Assembly (NCBI GenBank): GCA_023409265.1
Contig: JAEYHZ010000014.1
Span: 186,001 to 250,000, forward strand
Reading direction: 5' to 3'
Source: Bacillota bacterium
GTDB lineage: Bacteria > Bacillota > Clostridia > Acetivibrionales > DSM-1351
Length of the DNA stretch: 64,000 bases
Positions 25,820 to 34,928 of the stretch are shown piece after piece. The stretch's first letter is position 1, and the number at the start of each line of letters is the position of its first letter. The notes beneath the pieces were generated by a model, which made no database searches, was not told the DNA's origin, and was given only the letters and a program-made list of their open reading frames with translations. The translations under genes and the position numbers were made by a program.

Positions 25820-25852
25820 AAGGGCGATGCTTTTTTCCGGCATCGCCCTTTG
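25820..25852 (-). terminator. Terminator of the beta-helix/importer operon
   Basis: On the minus strand AAGGGCGATGC and GCATCGCCCTT form an 11-bp stem with an 8-base loop, followed by a T-containing tract. It lies 28 bases after the stop codon at 25881. Confidence 0.85.
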
Positions 25853-25880
25853 CTTCAGCTGTTTTTGTGAGCTGATGGTA

Positions 25881-27479
25881 TTATTTTTTAAAATAGTCAG
25901 CCATTTGTGACTTAATTGCTGTTAGAATTTTATCACTTCCGGCAGCCTTCATCTTATTCTTAAGCGCTTCAAGATCTTTTGCAGGATCTTTAGACTTTCC
26001 CCACATCAAAGGCAGATTATACTGCTGGAGTATTTGAGTTACAGCTGCGACCTCGCTCTGTATGCTGTCCCTGTTGAAGGCAAATCTGGCCATTTTATCA
26101 GGTGTGGCAATTTTATCAAATTCAGGATAGATAACCTGTTTCTTTGCAGGCCATTCAGATGCACTTGGCAGCTCCATTTCAGCAATAGTGAAACCCCATT
26201 GTCCCTGATTTCCCGGTAAATAACCATTTTTATCAGGTGTTACTCCCGGCGGGTCGGCCCTCTTTCCATCTGCTGTCAATATGTAGTTTCTATCCTTTAT
26301 TCCGTAGAACAAAAGATTGTAGCACTCCTTGTCGGTGCGTATTTTATCACACACCATCAATGCTCTCTCAGGATTCTCGGCATTTCTGCCAACGGCCATA
26401 CCGTCTGCCATGAATGGCATTGGATGCACTCCTGCTTTTGATTTGAATCTAAGTTCTACAAACTCCGGTTTCCATTGGGGATTAACCTGCAGCGTATTTG
26501 TAATTGCATCCTCAATTATGGCCCCGGTATTTCCTACCGCTACAGCACTTTTACCCTTTTTAAAGGACTCAACCGATAATATTTTGCTTGTCAACAGGCC
26601 TTTAGGAAGGTAGCCCTTATCACTCCAGCTTTTTAATCGCTGTATATATTGATCATATCCCGGCATAAAGGGTATAAAGTCTACATTACCCTTGTCCAGA
26701 TCATCATAAGAAGCTGCAACAATTTTAAAATAGCTTTCATCTATTACATACTCATACGGAGTTGTGGGTTCGAACATGCCCCTGTCCATACTGCTTGCAT
26801 TGAAAGGAATAATATCTGGATAGTTCTTTTTAACACCTTCCATGTATACTTCAAGAGAATCAAGGTCGGTTACCTGAGCCAAGCCAAGCTTTTCTCTCAA
26901 ATCACCCCTAATAACAAGTGCATCAGTGTTATAATTGCTTTGTTTGGAAGGAAGGCCATATATTTTGCCATTTATCTTTACCTCTTCCCAGGCTTCTTTT
27001 GGCAACTGTTTTAAAATACCCGGTGCATACATTTCAAGAATATCATCCAATTCCCTGAAGGCTCCCTTATTTGCATAGTCTGCAAACTGAGTCCAGTTGG
27101 AAGCATATATCAAGTCATATTTCTCGCCTGCTGTCAGAATCAGGGGATATTTTGCATCCCAATCGGCCCAGGGAATATTAATTATTTTAAGTGTACAATT
27201 CAAGTCTCTCTCCATTATTTTATTAAGTTCAGTCTCAACCAGCGGAGAGTCTGGAGATGCATCCCCCGCAAGGTACATAACTACCTCGACTTTTTTAGAT
27301 ATGTCCGGCTTGCCATTGTCGGTAGCAGCGGCTTGTGAAGTAGATCCCTGGGATTCTGTGCCTGAATTACCTGTACCGGTACCGCTGCTTGCACTTTCCC
27401 CACCACAGCCGGCCAGAGAGCCGGTCAGCATTACAACAGCCAATATAATGCAGCAGAACTTGAGTAAAAAGGTTTTCAT
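25881..27479 (-). CDS. Extracellular sugar-binding lipoprotein, LplA-like
   Basis: The 532-residue product has a lipoprotein signal ending SLAGC (Cys near residue 26), then a Gly/Ser/Thr-rich linker. The solute-binding body (VVMYLAGDASPDSPLVETEL, then YDLIYASNWTQFADYANKGA, ending IKSQMADYFKK) is of the longer type found with LplB/LplC permeases. It is anchored outside the cell and delivers ligand to the two permeases encoded upstream in the same operon. AAGGAGG precedes the ATG. It is the last gene of the unit running from the foldase at 32626 to the terminator at 25820. The ligand is probably a product of the secreted beta-helix protein. Confidence 0.92.
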   Translation of the reverse strand: MKTFLLKFCCIILAVVMLTGSLAGCGGESASSGTGTGNSGTESQGSTSQAAATDNGKPDISKKVEVVMYLAGDASPDSPLVETELNKIMERDLNCTLKIINIPWADWDAKYPLILTAGEKYDLIYASNWTQFADYANKGAFRELDDILEMYAPGILKQLPKEAWEEVKINGKIYGLPSKQSNYNTDALVIRGDLREKLGLAQVTDLDSLEVYMEGVKKNYPDIIPFNASSMDRGMFEPTTPYEYVIDESYFKIVAASYDDLDKGNVDFIPFMPGYDQYIQRLKSWSDKGYLPKGLLTSKILSVESFKKGKSAVAVGNTGAIIEDAITNTLQVNPQWKPEFVELRFKSKAGVHPMPFMADGMAVGRNAENPERALMVCDKIRTDKECYNLLFYGIKDRNYILTADGKRADPPGVTPDKNGYLPGNQGQWGFTIAEMELPSASEWPAKKQVIYPEFDKIATPDKMARFAFNRDSIQSEVAAVTQILQQYNLPLMWGKSKDPAKDLEALKNKMKAAGSDKILTAIKSQMADYFKK

Positions 27480-27534
27480 TTTGATTCCTCCTTGTATAAT
27501 ATAACATATTTATGCCATCCGGGTCAGCCCGGTT

Positions 27535-28419
27535 TTAGCCTTTTACCGCTCCAATAGTTAAACCTTTGACAAAGTATTTCTGAACAAATGGATAAAGCAG
27601 TATAATGGGTCCTGTTGCTACCACTGCTGTGGCCATTTTTATGGACTCGGTGGGCAGCTCTATCAACGCCACCGAAGCTCCCTTGGAGCTTGCAAGCTTA
27701 AGTCCCTCGACCTGCTGTATGGTCTTATATAAAAGGTATTGAAGAGGATACTTATTGGGCTCTTCTATGAACAGCATTGCATTCATCCAGTCATTCCAAT
27801 AGCCTAAAGCCAGGAATAATCCAATGGTTGCAAGCCCCGGCTTTGCCAGCGGTAAAATAAGCTGAAGAAATATTTTAAAATCTCCCGCTCCATCAATTTT
27901 TGCCGATTCAATTATTGAGTCTGGAACACTTTTTAAAAAATTCCTGAGCAAAAGGATATTCCATGCACTTATCATAGGTGGAAGCAGCATTGACAGCATT
28001 GAATTCTTTAAGCCCAGATACTTTACAATCAGCAGATAGTATGGGATAAGCCCGCCGCTGAATAAAGTAGTAAAGAAAAACATAAATGAAAACTGGTCTC
28101 TGTACTTAAAGTCTTTTCTATTTAAAACGTAGGCTGCCATTGCCATTAAAAACAACCCTATTAAGGAACCTGCAACAGTAATAAATATAGATATGCCATA
28201 GGCGCTCAATATTCTGTCCGGGAAACGGAATATAGCACTATAAGCTGCCCAAGACCATTCTTTGGGTATTATTCCGTACCCATTTTGTGCTATTGAGGCT
28301 TCACTGCTCACCGAGCCCGAGACAATGAGCCAGAACGGCAAAAAACAAATAACTGTGCAAAATATCAGATATGAATACCCCATACCGTAAAAAACCTTCT
28401 TTTTGGTGCCTATATTCAT
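27535..28419 (-). CDS. Carbohydrate ABC transporter permease, LplC/YtcP type
   Basis: The 294-residue protein has six membrane helices. The EAA loop reads IIESAKIDGAGDFKIFLQLI near residue 190 and is followed by LPLAKPGLATIGL. The C-terminus FVQKYFVKGLTIGAVKG is typical of MalG-like subunits. TAGGAGG precedes the ATG. It is one half of the membrane channel and is encoded 12 bases after the LplB-like gene, so the two are coupled. No ATPase gene is near, so a shared ATPase is likely. Confidence 0.93.
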   Translation of the reverse strand: MNIGTKKKVFYGMGYSYLIFCTVICFLPFWLIVSGSVSSEASIAQNGYGIIPKEWSWAAYSAIFRFPDRILSAYGISIFITVAGSLIGLFLMAMAAYVLNRKDFKYRDQFSFMFFFTTLFSGGLIPYYLLIVKYLGLKNSMLSMLLPPMISAWNILLLRNFLKSVPDSIIESAKIDGAGDFKIFLQLILPLAKPGLATIGLFLALGYWNDWMNAMLFIEEPNKYPLQYLLYKTIQQVEGLKLASSKGASVALIELPTESIKMATAVVATGPIILLYPFVQKYFVKGLTIGAVKG

Positions 28420-28431
28420 AAAAACTTCCTC

Positions 28432-29352
28432 CTAAAACAATGCATATTCTTCATCGATTCTTTTTACAAAATAATTTGACACCAGTACCAGCACAAAGCC
28501 AAAAAATGATTGATATAAACCTGCTGCCGACACAAGCCCATAATCAACATAGCTGATCAGTGACCGGAATACGTAAGTATCTATGACCTGAGTAGAATCA
28601 AAAAGGGTGCCGTTGTTACCGGTAATCTGGTAAAAGAGGTCAAGCTGACCTTTTAATATGGACCCTATACTGAATAAAAGCAATATTACAAAGGTAGATT
28701 TTATTAATGGTAATGTTATGTATCTGATTTGCTGGAATATATCTGCACCATCTATTTCAGCAGCTTCATAATATTCGCTGTTAATGTTCATAATAGCGGC
28801 CAAATAGATTACCATCCCATAGCCCAGACCCTTCCAGAGATAGAAAAATATAATGACATACTTCCACAAACCCACATTTGAAAAAGCATCATAGGGTTCA
28901 AAGCCCATGGACTTTAGAATATTGTTCATGGAGCCGTATTCATAATTAAAAATCTGATAAACAAATACACCTATAAGAACATAGGACACAAAGTACGGCA
29001 GAAACATTATGGACTGGCTGGCTTTCTTGAAAATCCTTCCCGGAACTTCACTGAGAAAAATCGCTGCCGCAATCTGAGTAAAACTTCCCAAAATAATAAA
29101 TACAATATTATAAGCTACTGTATTAAAGGTTATTTTAGTCAATGTACCGGAACCAACCAGATATTTAAAGTTTTCAAACCCCACAAATGGACTTTTGAAT
29201 ATGCCTTTAACAAGATCAAAGCGTGTAAAGGCAATATATGAACCTGCCATTGGAAAATAACAGAATACAATAAAGTATATTACTACCGGCATAATCATCA
29301 GAAATAATACTTTATTTTTTTTTAACTCGTATAAAAATCCCCGCTTCTGCAT
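28432..29352 (-). CDS. Carbohydrate ABC transporter permease, LplB type
   Basis: The 306-residue protein begins with a basic tail and a membrane helix (VLFLMIMPVVIYFIVFCYFP), and its EAA loop is SEYYEAAEIDGADIFQQIRY near residue 195. This matches LplB-like subunits of importers for complex saccharides. AAAGGAG precedes the ATG. A stem-loop at 29411-29447 separates it from the secreted beta-helix gene, while only 12 bases separate it from the LplC-like gene. Confidence 0.93.
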   Translation of the reverse strand: MQKRGFLYELKKNKVLFLMIMPVVIYFIVFCYFPMAGSYIAFTRFDLVKGIFKSPFVGFENFKYLVGSGTLTKITFNTVAYNIVFIILGSFTQIAAAIFLSEVPGRIFKKASQSIMFLPYFVSYVLIGVFVYQIFNYEYGSMNNILKSMGFEPYDAFSNVGLWKYVIIFFYLWKGLGYGMVIYLAAIMNINSEYYEAAEIDGADIFQQIRYITLPLIKSTFVILLLFSIGSILKGQLDLFYQITGNNGTLFDSTQVIDTYVFRSLISYVDYGLVSAAGLYQSFFGFVLVLVSNYFVKRIDEEYALF

Positions 29353-29410
29353 TTACGTATCTCCTTTGCTGCATATTGAGCTGCATCTCATATATTTAAA
29401 ATTTCAGGAA

Positions 29411-29447
29411 GAGAAGGATGCCGATGAACACCCGGGCATTCCTTCTC
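29411..29447 (-). promoter_or_regulatory. Intercistronic hairpin between beta-helix and permease genes
   Basis: Arms GAGAAGGAATGCC and GGCATCCTTCTC (one bulge) lie between the secreted-protein gene and the importer genes on the minus strand, without a T-run. It may lower transporter expression relative to the secreted protein or stabilise its mRNA. Confidence 0.6.
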
Positions 29448-29480
29448 AAGCCCTGATAAAATTTGCACTCCTTTTGCTAA

Positions 29481-31508
29481 TTAATTGTCAGTAATCGAGA
29501 TATCATCGGCATAAAAGTAACCGCTGCCATTAACAACATATATCTGAACTTTGGCTGTACCGGAGGGCACTATAAAGGTTTGAACCTTCTGAACATAACT
29601 TGTCCCTGTAAATTCCAGTTCTACAGTCGGAGCTCCTGATATTATGGCCCCTGAACTGTTGATAAAATCAAGGCCTATATATCCGCTGGCTCCTGCTGCC
29701 ACTTTACCCCATGCAGAAAGTGTATACTCTTTTCCTTCAATAACGCCTGTGATGTCCTGCGCCCGTCCTCCGGAAGCAGTTCCCACCCTTAATGCTTTAG
29801 TTCCATCATGATAATTATTTGATACTACTGAATTATTTGAGTAATTAACCGTCCAACCGGTTGTCCCTGTTTCAAAGCCCGGGTTCACAACCAGATTGGT
29901 GGGTGGTGTTACCACGGTACCGGTATATTCATGTACACCTCTGTCAGGTACTCCATTATACAGGGGGTTTCCCCAGAAATCCTTTCCGCCGTTGCTGATC
30001 CCGGCAAATGAACCGATTTGTTTGCCCGAATTGATACAGGCGGAAGCCGCCTGCAGTTTGTATCCTTCAAGTGACGCCAGGCCGGTAGATCCGCTGCCGG
30101 GATTCACAAACATGGGATCAGCAGTAAGCTTATGTGCATCTGCCGGTTCACCGCTGAGGTGATTTCCATAGAAAACATTATAATCAAATACGGTATTAAC
30201 ACTGTTGGCAAAAACAAATTTTCCAGTTCCCAAGTTGTAAAAAATATTGTTGTAACTATAGGTGTTTTGAGCTATACCGCCATTATCTCTGAAATTATAA
30301 GGCAAGACGTTCATGCCCTCTTTGGTATAGAAAACATTATTATATATATAAGTATCCTTGTTGGGTCCGGCCATGTCGAAAAGGTCATCCCCATCATTCT
30401 GGCTGATGTTGTATCTTATAATACTGTTTTGCGAGTAACAATCAGCGTTGCCGCAAACCATTATAAAACCGCCCTGATTGTCATGGCTGTAATTATACTG
30501 GTGTATACTCCTGAAATTAAAGCCGTCTACATCAAAGGCGGTACCATCTTCTCCAATCCCATACTCAATATACTCAGCCTCATTCCAACGCTGACCGTAC
30601 ACTTCGTTGAATTGGAATACTGCATCATCTGTGGACCAGGGCCACATTCCGCAGGCGAATCCTGCCTGGACACTTTTAGTTGAAGCCCTCATATTTGCAC
30701 TCTGACTGACATTATATTCAACCAGCGGCGCTTTTGAATGACAGACCATTATTCCATCTCCGCCAATATCATTTAGCACATTGTTTCTTATTACAACGTT
30801 TGTATTGTAATTGGCTGAACCTGTCTGACCACTCAGGGAATCGTCAATCCAGCCAACGTTTATCCCAGTCCTGTCAACAGTTTTAAGAGTACAGCCCTCA
30901 ACCAGGACATCATCATATCTGGTTCCGACAACAGTGCAGTCAACTATGATTCCGCCGGTAGATTTTCCTGAACCCCAGGAATTATCTCCTTTCACATCAT
31001 GGATATCCAGATTAAGCAGATGGATGTATTTATTTACCTGCACATTGTCGGATCTTACAAGAACGGCAGCTCTGTCCGCTTCACCGGCAGCAATGTTGGT
31101 TATTTCAAGATTCTTGATTTCCCAATAGGATTGATTGCTCAGTTTAACAGGCGCATCAGGATATAGAATTCCTCCTCCGTTAATTATTGGTTTGTTTCCG
31201 GTACCGTACATATCAACTGTTATTGGATTCCCTGCGGCACCGGAGCCCTTAGGATTCAGCATTCCTGTCCAACTTCCGCCAGCCTTCAGCAAAATTTTGT
31301 CTCCGGCACTGAAGGTCTTGCTGTTGACCTTGCTCAAGGTTTTCCATGCTGATGAGCTGCTGGTGCCATTGTTATTATCGTTTCCCCCTGCAGAGTCAAC
31401 ATAATAGGTAACTCCTGCCGCCTGTACAGTCTGGGGCAATACGGCTGTCAATGCTGTGAAAAGAGTGCATACAAGCATTAATGACATAGCCTTTTTTAAA
31501 ATTTTCAT
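29481..31508 (-). CDS. Secreted right-handed beta-helix protein with C-terminal carbohydrate-binding domain
   Basis: The 675-residue product has a signal peptide ending near TVQAA (residue 31). A region typical of secreted polysaccharide-active proteins follows, GVTYYVDSAGGNDNNNGTSS and then SAWKTLSKVN. Residues about 120-480 show the parallel beta-helix pattern with repeated Asn/Val turns (VIRNNVLNDIGGDGIMVCHS, then IIRYNISQNDGDDLFDMAG). Residues about 540-675 form a CBM4/9-like beta-sandwich (NLVVNPGFETGTTGWTVNYS, ending YADDISITDN). It is likely a polysaccharide lyase or hydrolase, but no family-specific catalytic set could be confirmed. It sits between a foldase gene and an LplABC-like importer. 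Confidence 0.82.
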   Translation of the reverse strand: MKILKKAMSLMLVCTLFTALTAVLPQTVQAAGVTYYVDSAGGNDNNNGTSSSSAWKTLSKVNSKTFSAGDKILLKAGGSWTGMLNPKGSGAAGNPITVDMYGTGNKPIINGGGILYPDAPVKLSNQSYWEIKNLEITNIAAGEADRAAVLVRSDNVQVNKYIHLLNLDIHDVKGDNSWGSGKSTGGIIVDCTVVGTRYDDVLVEGCTLKTVDRTGINVGWIDDSLSGQTGSANYNTNVVIRNNVLNDIGGDGIMVCHSKAPLVEYNVSQSANMRASTKSVQAGFACGMWPWSTDDAVFQFNEVYGQRWNEAEYIEYGIGEDGTAFDVDGFNFRSIHQYNYSHDNQGGFIMVCGNADCYSQNSIIRYNISQNDGDDLFDMAGPNKDTYIYNNVFYTKEGMNVLPYNFRDNGGIAQNTYSYNNIFYNLGTGKFVFANSVNTVFDYNVFYGNHLSGEPADAHKLTADPMFVNPGSGSTGLASLEGYKLQAASACINSGKQIGSFAGISNGGKDFWGNPLYNGVPDRGVHEYTGTVVTPPTNLVVNPGFETGTTGWTVNYSNNSVVSNNYHDGTKALRVGTASGGRAQDITGVIEGKEYTLSAWGKVAAGASGYIGLDFINSSGAIISGAPTVELEFTGTSYVQKVQTFIVPSGTAKVQIYVVNGSGYFYADDISITDN

Positions 31509-31567
31509 GTACTTTTCCTCCCTTTTATTTTTAATTTACCTCTTATGGAGATAAAGTTTTATCAGCA

Positions 31568-32626
31568 CTATCTGATTTTTATATTGGTATACACCTTTTC
31601 ATTTAGCCGGACATTTGCAGACCTTATGAGGTCATCTATTAGCCTCTCATACTTTTCATCCACAGCTTCGGCTTTTATGGCAGTTTCCAGCTCTTCCAAT
31701 TCCGGAAACTCAGCTTTTGAGCTTGACAGTACCTTCAGCACGCACCATGCACCATCCTCTTCATATAGGGCACTGATTTCGCCATCCTTCAGATTGCTTG
31801 CAGCCTCTCTGGACCAGGCAGTATCAATGTATTGTTGCTTAGTAAACTTGTTGTCCAGAAGAATTTCTTTTGATTCAAATGGCTTACCGTTTGATTTTAT
31901 TTCTGCTATATCTGCTCCGGAAAGAAGCTCCAGCCTTATTCCTTTCATTGTCTTTTCTACTTGCTGCTTTTCTTCAGAAGTGCTGCTGTTTTTATTTCCG
32001 GTTGTGTATGGAGCATATATTTTAAGGACCTTTTTATTTATGAAATTAAAGCTGCTTTTCTTCTGATAGTAGATTTTTTTTATCTCATCCTCTGGGAGGC
32101 TAAATTCATCGGCTTGAAGCTGTCCCTTCAATTTAATTACCATATTGGTAAATGTATAATCGAAATAATCCTTTTCACTGTACCGAACAGGTCCGTAAAT
32201 AACCTCACCACTATCAACAGCCTTTTTCCGGTGGTTATTTTCCCTTTTTAGATCTTTCAAAAAGGCTGAATAGTCCATGTCATCGATAACACCCTTATTT
32301 TGGGCCAGCTTCTGCTGTACCAATATTTCAATGCATTTATTCAGAGCATTTTTTCTGGCATACTCTATAGGGATTTCACCTTGATAACTCGTTGTCCAGA
32401 AATTTTCGTTATCCTTTATACCGTATTTTTTATAAAAGTAGTCATATGTATTGGAGCTTTCAGACTGAAGTTTATTTCTGAAAAGATCAACTGATATGGG
32501 ATCACCGTTGACTGTTCCTATAGAGGAAGGGTACGTCCCTTTTGCTATGCTGTTATACATTACAACTCCACCTAACAGACAAAATCCGGCAACAGTTGCA
32601 ATAACCGCTGTTTTTATGTTTTTCAT
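31568..32626 (-). CDS. Extracytoplasmic peptidyl-prolyl isomerase-like foldase (SurA/PrsA-like)
   Basis: The 352-residue protein has an N-terminal membrane anchor or signal (IKTAVIATVAGFCLLGGVVM) followed by the SurA-N start IGTVNGDPISVDLFRNKLQ. A helical chaperone region (AQNKGVIDDMDYSAFLKDL) and a C-terminal parvulin-like part (WSREAASNLKDGEISALYEE, then GAWCVLKVLSS) come after it. The parvulin core is not fully typical, so it may be a chaperone without isomerase activity. CAGGAGG precedes the ATG. It is the first gene before the secreted beta-helix protein, so a role in folding that protein outside the membrane is a fair inference. Confidence 0.78.
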   Translation of the reverse strand: MKNIKTAVIATVAGFCLLGGVVMYNSIAKGTYPSSIGTVNGDPISVDLFRNKLQSESSNTYDYFYKKYGIKDNENFWTTSYQGEIPIEYARKNALNKCIEILVQQKLAQNKGVIDDMDYSAFLKDLKRENNHRKKAVDSGEVIYGPVRYSEKDYFDYTFTNMVIKLKGQLQADEFSLPEDEIKKIYYQKKSSFNFINKKVLKIYAPYTTGNKNSSTSEEKQQVEKTMKGIRLELLSGADIAEIKSNGKPFESKEILLDNKFTKQQYIDTAWSREAASNLKDGEISALYEEDGAWCVLKVLSSSKAEFPELEELETAIKAEAVDEKYERLIDDLIRSANVRLNEKVYTNIKIR

Positions 32627-32788
32627 ATGTTTTCAGCCTCCTGTCTCCAGTTGTAATTATAAGTTCCCGGAGGTAAACTCAGAAACTAAAAATAATTGAA
32701 TTTATTAATTATTTAGTAAAAACACAGGCTAAACATTTCGAATATTCATAAACTTTTATGATTTTTTTTATTAAAATGGCCCAAAAGC

Positions 32789-32847
32789 AAAAAGAACCTG
32801 ACTGAATTCTGCTCTTTTTAAACAGTAAATCAGACAGGTTCTTTTTT
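32789..32847 (-). terminator. Terminator of the epimerase/oxidoreductase operon
   Basis: On the minus strand AAGAACCTGTCTGA and TCAGTCAGGTTCTT (one mismatch) enclose about 25 bases and are followed by TTTG. It lies between the epimerase gene ending at 32903 and the start of the foldase gene at 32626, so the two operons are separate. Confidence 0.8.
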
Positions 32848-32902
32848 GATTTTCTTTAGGCTTCATTTATAAAAGTTACCCCGATTTCAAGTAACCGGTT
32901 TA

Positions 32903-33784
32903 CTATGTATTCTCCACCAGGTCTATAAATCTTCTAAGATTTCTATATCCTATTTCAATTGCCCTTATGGGCTCTTCCAGCCCCTCAAATTCTATTCCCA
33001 CATAGCCGTTGTACCCGGTATTTTTCAATATGGCAAGGCATTGTAAAACAGGCACGTCTCCATGGCCGATAATTGCACCCCTTAAATAGTTGCCCCCTCT
33101 TGATTTAAAGAATCCTTCCCCGGGGTCAACAGACATTCCGCTTTTAACATGAAAATCCTTTGCATGCACATATAACGCATAGGGTGCAACTCTGCCGAAA
33201 GCGATTTCGGGAGCTTCATCCACACATAAAAAGTTCCCCATATCAGTCAGCAGTCCAAAGTTTTTATCTGCTACACCATTTACAAGCTTTTCTACACGTT
33301 CACTATCCTGACAAAAGAACCCGTGGTTTTCAACCATAGTTTTAATGCCCTTTTGGGCTGCATAATGTGTTACCCTTTGGCATCCTTCAATAAGAACTGG
33401 CAATGCATCCTGAAAACCACGGTATTTTTCTTTGCCCTGTTCAAACCCTTGTGTTGCGTCATGTCGAACACCCGGTGCACCAAGAACAGCGGCAATGTCT
33501 ATCTGACCCTTGAGTCTCTCGATTTCAGCTTCCAAATCACCATTGCTGCCATTAATAAAATCAGCCTCTATTGTATAATTTGCTATTGGAAAATTCAGTC
33601 TTTTGCATTCTGCTGCTATTTTCCCAGCATACTCTAAATTTGTACTGCCTTCATGGGGGTATATATCCATGATCTCGATGGCATCAAAACCCATATCCCT
33701 GGCAGTTTTAATGCATTCCAACTGGCTCATTTTCTTTGAGTCAATTAATTGTTGAAAGCTGTAAGTGCTTACAGAAATTTTCAT
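32903..33784 (-). CDS. Sugar phosphate isomerase/epimerase family TIM barrel
   Basis: The 293-residue protein has the AP-endonuclease-2-like TIM barrel: MKISVSTYSFQQL, FDAIEIMDIYPHEGST, TMVENHGFF, GLLTDMGNFL, LYVHAKDFHV and GYVGIEFEGLEEP. The metal-binding Glu, Asp, His and Glu residues appear in these blocks. Such enzymes isomerise keto-sugars or dehydrate inositol derivatives; the substrate is unknown. I chose ATG 33784 because GGAG lies 6 bases upstream; two earlier in-frame ATGs lie in or before this site. It is the last gene of a three-gene unit with a Gfo/Idh oxidoreductase and a paralogous barrel. Confidence 0.88.
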   Translation of the reverse strand: MKISVSTYSFQQLIDSKKMSQLECIKTARDMGFDAIEIMDIYPHEGSTNLEYAGKIAAECKRLNFPIANYTIEADFINGSNGDLEAEIERLKGQIDIAAVLGAPGVRHDATQGFEQGKEKYRGFQDALPVLIEGCQRVTHYAAQKGIKTMVENHGFFCQDSERVEKLVNGVADKNFGLLTDMGNFLCVDEAPEIAFGRVAPYALYVHAKDFHVKSGMSVDPGEGFFKSRGGNYLRGAIIGHGDVPVLQCLAILKNTGYNGYVGIEFEGLEEPIRAIEIGYRNLRRFIDLVENT

Positions 33785-33842
33785 TAACGTCTCCATTTCC
33801 ATGGTGAGGCAAATAAATTACCTGCCTCACACATTTATTAGT

Positions 33843-34910
33843 CTATTTGAGAATAACTTCATGACCTGTTTTTGCAGATTCATAGATTGCATCAAGAATT
33901 CTCATAATATCTATACCGTCCTGAGCAGTGGATATACAGCGGGTTCCATCTTTTATGCAAGAAACGAAATGATTTATCTCGTTCTCAAACAGGCCTTCAA
34001 AGCTTAACGCAGTTTCATTTGCAAGTCCAATATTCACCATATAATCATTAAGCTCCGAGTATATTTCCAATTCCGGATCAAGCTTTGCACCAGACTTGGT
34101 TCCGAATAACTCAATTGATCCGCAGTCCTTTTTTATATTGAGACTGAAACTTGCTTCAATATTTAAAACAGCACCATTGTCAAAGCGGATCATGGCAGCG
34201 GCCAAATCCTCGACATCACAGATATCGTCCTGTGATTTTTCGGCAGAAGAGTATTCCATACCGGTTTTCAGGTTTTTTCTGTTTAGTAATTTCTGAAACG
34301 TAGCTCCGTAAACAGAAACAGGTTTGGGATTTCCCATCAGATATCTTGTTAAATCGATTACATGTACTCCCAGGTCTATCAAAGGGCCTCCTCCTGAACG
34401 TGATTTATCCCCAAACCACCCCCCGGGGTTTCCATTTCTTCTTAAGTAGGTAGCCTTGGAATAATATATATCCCCTAAAAAACCTGCATCAATAAAGTCT
34501 TTGAGAATCTTGCAATCATTTCCAAACCTTCTGACAAAACCTATCATAAGGAGTTTTCCGGATTTTTCAGAGGCCAGCCTCATCTCCTCTGCCTCTTCTG
34601 CATTTATTGCCATCGGTTTTTCACAGAGAACGTGTTTTCCCGCATTCAGTGCAGCTATTGTACAGGCAGCATGTGCACTGTTCCATGTACAGACACTTAC
34701 AGCATCCACTTCACCGAGCTTTAACATATCACTCATGTCAGAAAAAACTCTTTCAAAGGGAATATTATACTTTTCTGCCGCCTTCATTGCCCTCTCTTTA
34801 TTCACATCACAGAGAGCGTATAATTCAACCTCGGAATTTTTAAGAAATGCATTTATATGACAGTCGCTAATGCTTCCGATACCAATTATACCTATTTTAA
34901 TTTTGCTCAT
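33843..34910 (-). CDS. Gfo/Idh/MocA family oxidoreductase
   Basis: The 355-residue enzyme has an N-terminal Rossmann fold with IGIIGIGSISDCHINAFLKN and the conserved CEKPMAINAEEAEEM block near residue 93. The C-terminal catalytic fold has GGGPLIDLGVHVIDLTRYLM, which holds the conserved Asp/His pair. It oxidises or reduces a sugar or cyclitol with NAD(P). AAGGGGG precedes the ATG. Encoded between two TIM-barrel epimerase-like genes, it probably acts with them on the same sugar, for example through a 3-keto intermediate. The substrate is not known. Confidence 0.92.
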   Translation of the reverse strand: MSKIKIGIIGIGSISDCHINAFLKNSEVELYALCDVNKERAMKAAEKYNIPFERVFSDMSDMLKLGEVDAVSVCTWNSAHAACTIAALNAGKHVLCEKPMAINAEEAEEMRLASEKSGKLLMIGFVRRFGNDCKILKDFIDAGFLGDIYYSKATYLRRNGNPGGWFGDKSRSGGGPLIDLGVHVIDLTRYLMGNPKPVSVYGATFQKLLNRKNLKTGMEYSSAEKSQDDICDVEDLAAAMIRFDNGAVLNIEASFSLNIKKDCGSIELFGTKSGAKLDPELEIYSELNDYMVNIGLANETALSFEGLFENEINHFVSCIKDGTRCISTAQDGIDIMRILDAIYESAKTGHEVILK

Positions 34911-34928
34911 AAACAGCCCCCTTTGTCA

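Noticed and set aside
26763..26790. GGTTCGA sequence as a tRNA T-loop
   Set aside because: It lies inside the binding-lipoprotein gene and no cloverleaf can be formed around it. No tRNA or rRNA gene was seen anywhere in the window.
30132..30683. A 183-codon plus-strand frame antisense to the beta-helix gene
   Set aside because: The minus-strand protein is clear (signal peptide, beta-helix, CBM). The antisense frame reflects codon bias in Asn/Ile-rich repeats and has no start signal.
31545..32066. A 173-codon plus-strand frame over the foldase gene
   Set aside because: It is antisense to a well-supported SurA-like gene, with no ribosome-binding site or family resemblance.
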